Origin: Ichthyosporea sp. XGB-2017a
Lineage: Eukaryota; Opisthokonta; Ichthyosporea
Reading direction: 5' to 3'
Length of the DNA: 28,073 bases
Assembly: GCA_002811675.1 (NCBI GenBank)
Contig: PDIM01000048.1
Location: forward strand, 144,900 to 172,972
Shown: positions 24,389-28,073 of the stretch, piece after piece
Layout of the letters: each line of letters starts with the position of its first letter
Position numbering within the stretch: position 1 is the stretch's first letter
Notes under the pieces: generated by a model
The model's database searches: none
Seen by the model: the letters and a program-made list of their open reading frames with translations, nothing else
What the model was told of the DNA's origin: nothing
Translations under genes and position numbers: made by a program

Positions 24389-26275
24389 TCACAATATCCT
24401 ACTGTGTCTTATTTCATAGTCCTGGATAGCCCCCTTTCTTTCCTCAAGCGCCTCGCGAATATACTGAAGAGTGGCCTGGTTGGGCTTCTTCTTCTTTCTT
24501 CGTGATCGTAATCGGCGCAAAAATCCTTGTTCTACGGAAATCTCACTCTTTTCTATTGCTTTTTGTAAGGCATATTTGGGCATCCACGACTGAACTTGCC
24601 GCGCCAACTTTCTCTTTTGCTCGTTATTGTGTAGAACTTGTGCCCGCAGCAGCTGCTGTTGTTTCTTCAGTTCTACAAGCACTTCATCTTCCTGTTCTGG
24701 CATTTCTAGTAGATAGGATGTATCCAGGAGTCCAAGGTCATACAACACCTTTCTCAGCCGTATCTCCATCTCACCAAATTCCTTTGTTAGTGTAAGATGC
24801 GACTTTACCTCTTCAAGATTAACCTTTGTCAATGCCAGCTGGCTGTTGGCATTGTTCTTTCTGCCGGTGCTTGCAGCAGGCGATGTGTTCAGTGAGGCAG
24901 AAGCGTCAGTTCTAGGTGTTGGTGAATTGGCTGACGATGATAACTGACTACCCGCTCGACTAAGCGCCCCTGCACGGCGTGGAGTGGTGGCCCCCGTAGT
25001 CGTCGAGCCCGCTTGATCCTCGCTATATCCATCACCCACCTCGCTCACTAGACACGACACCAGTCTTTCAGTGAATGAGCCACATACACTCTGCAACGGC
25101 TTCTCTTCACACAGCAGCCCGGTTAGAGGATCAATCTGATAATCCAGAAACTCGTTCACGTCCCTCCCCCCTCCTCCTTTCCGCGCTACATTGGCTGAAA
25201 CCGGCCCATCACTGCCTCCATCGGCCCCGCCACTAGCCTCGCCCCAGTCCCCGGCAGAAGTATTCACAACGCCCCCAAAGTTTCCCTTTGCCTGCTCCTC
25301 CATCAGATCCTCTTTTGCCCACACATCCGAGTAATGTTTGCCCAACGGCGGGATCTGCCTATACTCCGACGAGTCCTTTCCGCTAGTTTTGGTGGAGAGT
25401 ATTTCCATCATTTCCTTTGTCACCTCCCCAAAATATATATCATTCTTTTCCCAAAAGGGGTGTACTCCCGCCCCCCGTGGCCGGGGAACAGGCTTATCAT
25501 CATCATCGGATGAATCACTCTCCTCATCGGGATCCCCCATGCTGTATTCATACTCAGAACCCCCTGTGTTGGACCGCCGGGCTCGTCGCTGCTGCTGCTT
25601 CAGCATATTCCCATACATCATTGCAGATGAAGAAGACCCCAGCGAGGACGTCATGCTCACATCACTCTTCTTGCGTTTCCGCCCAGCAGCCCCTGTCAGA
25701 CTACTACTGCTGCTATAACCGCCACCACCCGGTGAGGAGGCCGAGGAGAACACCGCCGACCCCCCCTCGCTGCTCCCATCAGCCGGGGCTGCACTGGTCC
25801 CAGTCCCTGTTGGGGTGGTTCTGTACATGGCGGAAGAGGAGGACAGGGATCCCCCGCCTGGACTGCCCCCTTCCTCCTCTTCCTGCTGCTTCTTCACCTT
25901 CCGGAGCGCCCCCAGTGACAGTTTGATCTTATTCAAACCCCTCGAGGAGGACGAGGAGGGTTGATTTCCATTTTGATTTTCTCCCGTCCCTGCATCCTCT
26001 GCCGCCGTGTCTTCCTCCACTACCTCACACACGTCCATACCAAACTTGTGCAGGTACAGCTGCCGAATCTCCTCCTGGTCCCGCTCTGCATTCCTGCGTT
26101 GCTCCTCTGTGCGGGAGATCAGGACCTCTATCTCGTCCCTCACGCCACATAGATGCGAGGTGGGAAGGGCTTTGATATCGGAAAGTTCTGTTTTCAGTAG
26201 TTCAAAGACTAAGGGAAACTGTTTCTGTAAAGGGATCCCCGCAAGTTCTCTGTTTAAGAATCCATCCCCAGACAT
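24389..26275 (-). CDS. TADA3: Ada3/TADA3, SAGA/ADA histone acetyltransferase subunit
   Basis: The protein has 628 residues. It links Ada2-Gcn5 to the rest of SAGA/ADA. Family blocks are an N-terminal helical region (about 10-85); the central GVHPFWEKNDIYFG...IPPLGKHYSDVWAKEDLMEEQ (~275-335), matching the conserved PPLG-HYS-WA-EDL motif; and the C-terminal Ada3 domain (~490-620) with LLEMPEQEDEVLVELKKQQ, LHNNEQKRKLARQVQ, EQGFLRRLRSRRKKKKP and LREALEER-like helix ends. The intervening regions are Ser/Gly/Thr-rich and GC-rich, with long Ser runs, unlike the AT-rich spacers. The C-terminal ~12 residues diverge from the family. The gene starts head-to-head with GPN2 (491 nt). Confidence 0.9.
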   Translation of the reverse strand: MSGDGFLNRELAGIPLQKQFPLVFELLKTELSDIKALPTSHLCGVRDEIEVLISRTEEQRRNAERDQEEIRQLYLHKFGMDVCEVVEEDTAAEDAGTGENQNGNQPSSSSSRGLNKIKLSLGALRKVKKQQEEEEGGSPGGGSLSSSSAMYRTTPTGTGTSAAPADGSSEGGSAVFSSASSPGGGGYSSSSSLTGAAGRKRKKSDVSMTSSLGSSSSAMMYGNMLKQQQRRARRSNTGGSEYEYSMGDPDEESDSSDDDDKPVPRPRGAGVHPFWEKNDIYFGEVTKEMMEILSTKTSGKDSSEYRQIPPLGKHYSDVWAKEDLMEEQAKGNFGGVVNTSAGDWGEASGGADGGSDGPVSANVARKGGGGRDVNEFLDYQIDPLTGLLCEEKPLQSVCGSFTERLVSCLVSEVGDGYSEDQAGSTTTGATTPRRAGALSRAGSQLSSSANSPTPRTDASASLNTSPAASTGRKNNANSQLALTKVNLEEVKSHLTLTKEFGEMEIRLRKVLYDLGLLDTSYLLEMPEQEDEVLVELKKQQQLLRAQVLHNNEQKRKLARQVQSWMPKYALQKAIEKSEISVEQGFLRRLRSRRKKKKPNQATLQYIREALEERKGAIQDYEIRHSRIL

Positions 26276-26766
26276 GGCTTCGCATTGCTTGGAAGAGAGA
26301 TTTAGTTAAACCTGGTGCAGCCTTCTTCTTCTTTACTCAACCAATGATCAATCAAAATAAAAAAAGGACTGCTTTGGGGCATTTGATTTGAAATCTAAAA
26401 ATCGAAAATCAAAGGAATTTTTTGAAACGTCAAAACGACAAAAAAAAAAGAACAGTTCAAAAAAAATTCCCACGAATTTTTTTTTTTTTTTATGAAAATT
26501 TTTCATAAAAAATTTTTTAAAAATTTTTGAGTGATTTGTTTAAAAACAAAAAAAAGAAAAGGGAATCGTTCTGATTTGATTTGAGTGGAGTGAAGATTTG
26601 AGAAAAGATTAGGAAGAGGAGGAAGAGGAGGGGGAGATAAAGAGAAAAAAACAAAGTGAAGTTTGTGAAGAAAAAAAAAATTAGATTTGAAAAGGACGCT
26701 TTTTTTTGTTTTGTTTTGTTCTTAAAAGGCTTTTTGGTTTTAGTTCTATTGATTTGATTTTAAGCC
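26276..26766. other. Divergent TADA3/GPN2 upstream region with an AT cruciform
   Basis: Extremely AT-rich. The core at 26486-26512 is an inverted repeat with 13-bp arms and a single central base, followed by AAAAAATTTTTT-type palindromes up to ~26530. Purine-rich DNA (GA/A) covers about 26580-26690, next to T runs before GPN2. It likely contains both promoters; no ORF. Confidence 0.5.
26486..26512. repeat. AT-rich inverted repeat, 13-bp arms
   Basis: The left arm TTTTTTATGAAAA and right arm TTTTCATAAAAAA are perfectly complementary around one T. It could extrude a cruciform or keep nucleosomes off the shared promoter. Confidence 0.85.
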
Positions 26767-27867
26767 ATGCCGGGGTATGGACAACTGGTGATTGGACCTC
26801 CTGGAAGCGGGAAATCCACCTACTGTAGGGGGCAGTATGAGTTCTTGACGGGACTGGGACGGGATGTGGCTGTTGTTAATCTGGATCCAGCAAATGAGCA
26901 CTTGCCGTATCCGTGTGCGTTGGATATTATGGATCTTGTGTGTTTGGATGCGGCTGTGGAAGAGTACGCTCTTGGGCCTAATGGGGGGCTGATCTACTGC
27001 ATGGAGTATCTCGCTGAGAATGTTGATTGGCTGCGGGAGAAGCTGCTTGATCCGGAGGGTGGCTTGCGGGATAAATATTTGTTGATTGACTGTCCGGGGC
27101 AGGTGGAGCTGTACACGCATAATCATGCCATGAGGACCATTGTGGAGTGTCTGACGGGGGGAGGAGGGGGTGATCAAAGGAGGGAAGGGGAGGAATCTGT
27201 GGATTTGAGACTTGTGGCGGTGCATCTTGTTGATTCTCATTATTGCAGTGATTCTGCAAAGTTTATATCTGTTCTTTTGACGAGTCTGGCCACGATGCTG
27301 CACTTGGAGTTACCGCATGTGAATGTGCTCAGTAAGATTGACATGATTGAAAAGTATGGAAAGCTGCAGTTTAATTTGGACTTCTATACGGATGTGATGG
27401 ATCTGTCATATCTCCTGCATGGGTTGGATGGACGCGGGGGGAGCTTTGAGAGAGAAGAAGAGGAGGAGGAGGAGGGGTGGGGGAGAAAGAGGGGTGTATC
27501 TGGGGATGGGAAGGAAAATATGGAGGGAGGAAAAGTTGAAGAAGACTCTGGAAAGAAAAAGAGGAAAAAGAAGAAGAAAAAGAAGAAGAAGGCACAAAGG
27601 TTTTTTGAAAAGTATTTCAAGCTGAATGAAGCGCTGTGTGGGTTGATTGAGGATTATAATCTTGTTTCCTTCCATACACTGAACATTGAGGACAAGGACA
27701 CGATGGGGCGACTGATAAAAGCGGTGGATAAGGCCAATGGGTATGTATTTGGAGGACTGGAAGAGGGAAACGACTCTATCATGCAGACAGCTGCTGGGGA
27801 ATACGATTTTAAATACTTTGATGCTATGGAAGTGCAGGAGAAGTATCTCCTCGACGACGATGAATGA
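26767..27867 (+). CDS. GPN2: GPN-loop GTPase 2
   Basis: The protein has 366 residues (human GPN2 310). GPN GTPases help assemble and import RNA polymerase II and III. The P-loop is GPPGSGKST at 10-18. The family-defining GPN insert is GPNGG at 70-74. The switch motif is DCPGQVEL at 108-115, with HLVDSHYC at ~153 and the base-binding region LSKIDMIE at ~188. The C-terminal [29 protein letters not shown] and VDKANGY match GPN2 rather than GPN1 or GPN3. Two additions are absent from human: a Gly/Glu insert at ~131-145, and a ~55-residue insert at ~223-277 with a Glu run and then a Lys run. Both stay in frame and carry no splice signals. Three overlapping AATAAA follow at 27971-27985. Confidence 0.95.
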   Translation: MPGYGQLVIGPPGSGKSTYCRGQYEFLTGLGRDVAVVNLDPANEHLPYPCALDIMDLVCLDAAVEEYALGPNGGLIYCMEYLAENVDWLREKLLDPEGGLRDKYLLIDCPGQVELYTHNHAMRTIVECLTGGGGGDQRREGEESVDLRLVAVHLVDSHYCSDSAKFISVLLTSLATMLHLELPHVNVLSKIDMIEKYGKLQFNLDFYTDVMDLSYLLHGLDGRGGSFEREEEEEEEGWGRKRGVSGDGKENMEGGKVEEDSGKKKRKKKKKKKKKAQRFFEKYFKLNEALCGLIEDYNLVSFHTLNIEDKDTMGRLIKAVDKANGYVFGGLEEGNDSIMQTAAGEYDFKYFDAMEVQEKYLLDDDE

Positions 27868-27970
27868 GTGAATGGGGTGAGAATGAACTTGGGACATTGA
27901 CTGGCCCTCTTTCTCTCTTGCTTCCCTTTTTTTTTCTTTTTTAATAGTTCCTTTTATTTTGCTATTTAAA

Positions 27971-27985
27971 AATAAAATAAATAAA
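27971..27985 (+). terminator. Three overlapping poly(A) signals of GPN2
   Basis: AATAAA begins at 27971, 27976 and 27980, about 100 nt past the GPN2 stop. Confidence 0.6.
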
Positions 27986-28009
27986 GTTAACTCGACACAA
28001 TAACGGTTT

Positions 28010-28011
<2 letters not shown>

Positions 28012-28048
<37 letters not shown>

Positions 28049-28073
28049 TTTTTTTTTTTTTTTTTTTTTTTTT
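28012..28073. repeat. Terminal poly-T run
   Basis: 36 T, one G, then 25 T to the last base of the window. A homopolymer running to the edge suggests that assembly stopped in a low-complexity tract. Confidence 0.9.

Noticed and set aside
25417-25926. 169-codon plus-strand ORF over TADA3
   Set aside because: It arises from the GC-rich Ser/Gly-coding stretch on the other strand.
28012-28073. Poly-T run as the tail of a retroposed gene or a telomere
   Set aside because: No target-site duplication, no reverse-oriented gene ending there and no telomeric unit; a contig edge is simpler.

Overview
The window is nuclear eukaryotic DNA. It holds fourteen or fifteen protein-coding genes on both strands, AT-rich spacers with long T and A runs, and AATAAA poly(A) signals just after (or overlapping) stop codons. 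Most genes are single open frames, including one of 1628 codons. Only two introns could be demonstrated, in UBC12 and RPL18A, both with GT...AG ends. The gene content points to an opisthokont, probably a unicellular relative of animals: it combines an LSm11-type U7 snRNP protein, a nurim-type membrane protein and an Atos/FAM214 protein (all best known from animals) with lumazine synthase, a riboflavin-synthesis enzyme that animals lack. This placement is an inference from gene content, not a phylogeny.

Layout, left to right: UBC12 (+, 2 exons, NEDD8-conjugating enzyme); RNF10 (-, RING E3); TARBP1/TRM3 (-, SpoU-type RNA 2'-O-methyltransferase); UTP4/cirhin (+, SSU processome); ARL6IP4/SRrp37-like (+); an unrecognised basic 122-aa protein (+); nurim-like (-); Atos/FAM214 (+); LSM11 (-); NTAQ1 (+, N-terminal Gln amidase); RIB4 (+, lumazine synthase); RPL18A/eL20 (-, 2 exons, the first only 24 nt); an unrecognised 362-aa helical protein (-); TADA3/Ada3 (-, SAGA); GPN2 (+). 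The window ends in an interrupted poly-T run of about 60 nt that is probably a contig edge.

There are no operons. The genes are independent housekeeping units, often arranged head-to-head across a shared spacer (TARBP1/UTP4, nurim/Atos, LSM11/NTAQ1, TADA3/GPN2) or tail-to-tail with very short spacing. Ribosome making and quality control are over-represented (UTP4, eL20, RNF10), along with RNA modification or processing (TARBP1, LSM11, ARL6IP4) and RNA polymerase II assembly and regulation (GPN2, TADA3).

The most interesting non-coding signal lies between NTAQ1 and RIB4, 1.3 kb from LSM11. It is a 17-nt string identical, as I recall it, to the histone-pairing 5' end of vertebrate U7 snRNA, the RNA partner of LSm11. 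It lacks a properly placed Sm site, so it is a lead and not an annotated gene. Other points worth checking are a paired Rap1/RPG-box-like inverted repeat upstream of RPL18A, perfect palindromes upstream of Atos, a palindromic two-way poly(A) signal between Atos and LSM11, and two protein families I could not name.
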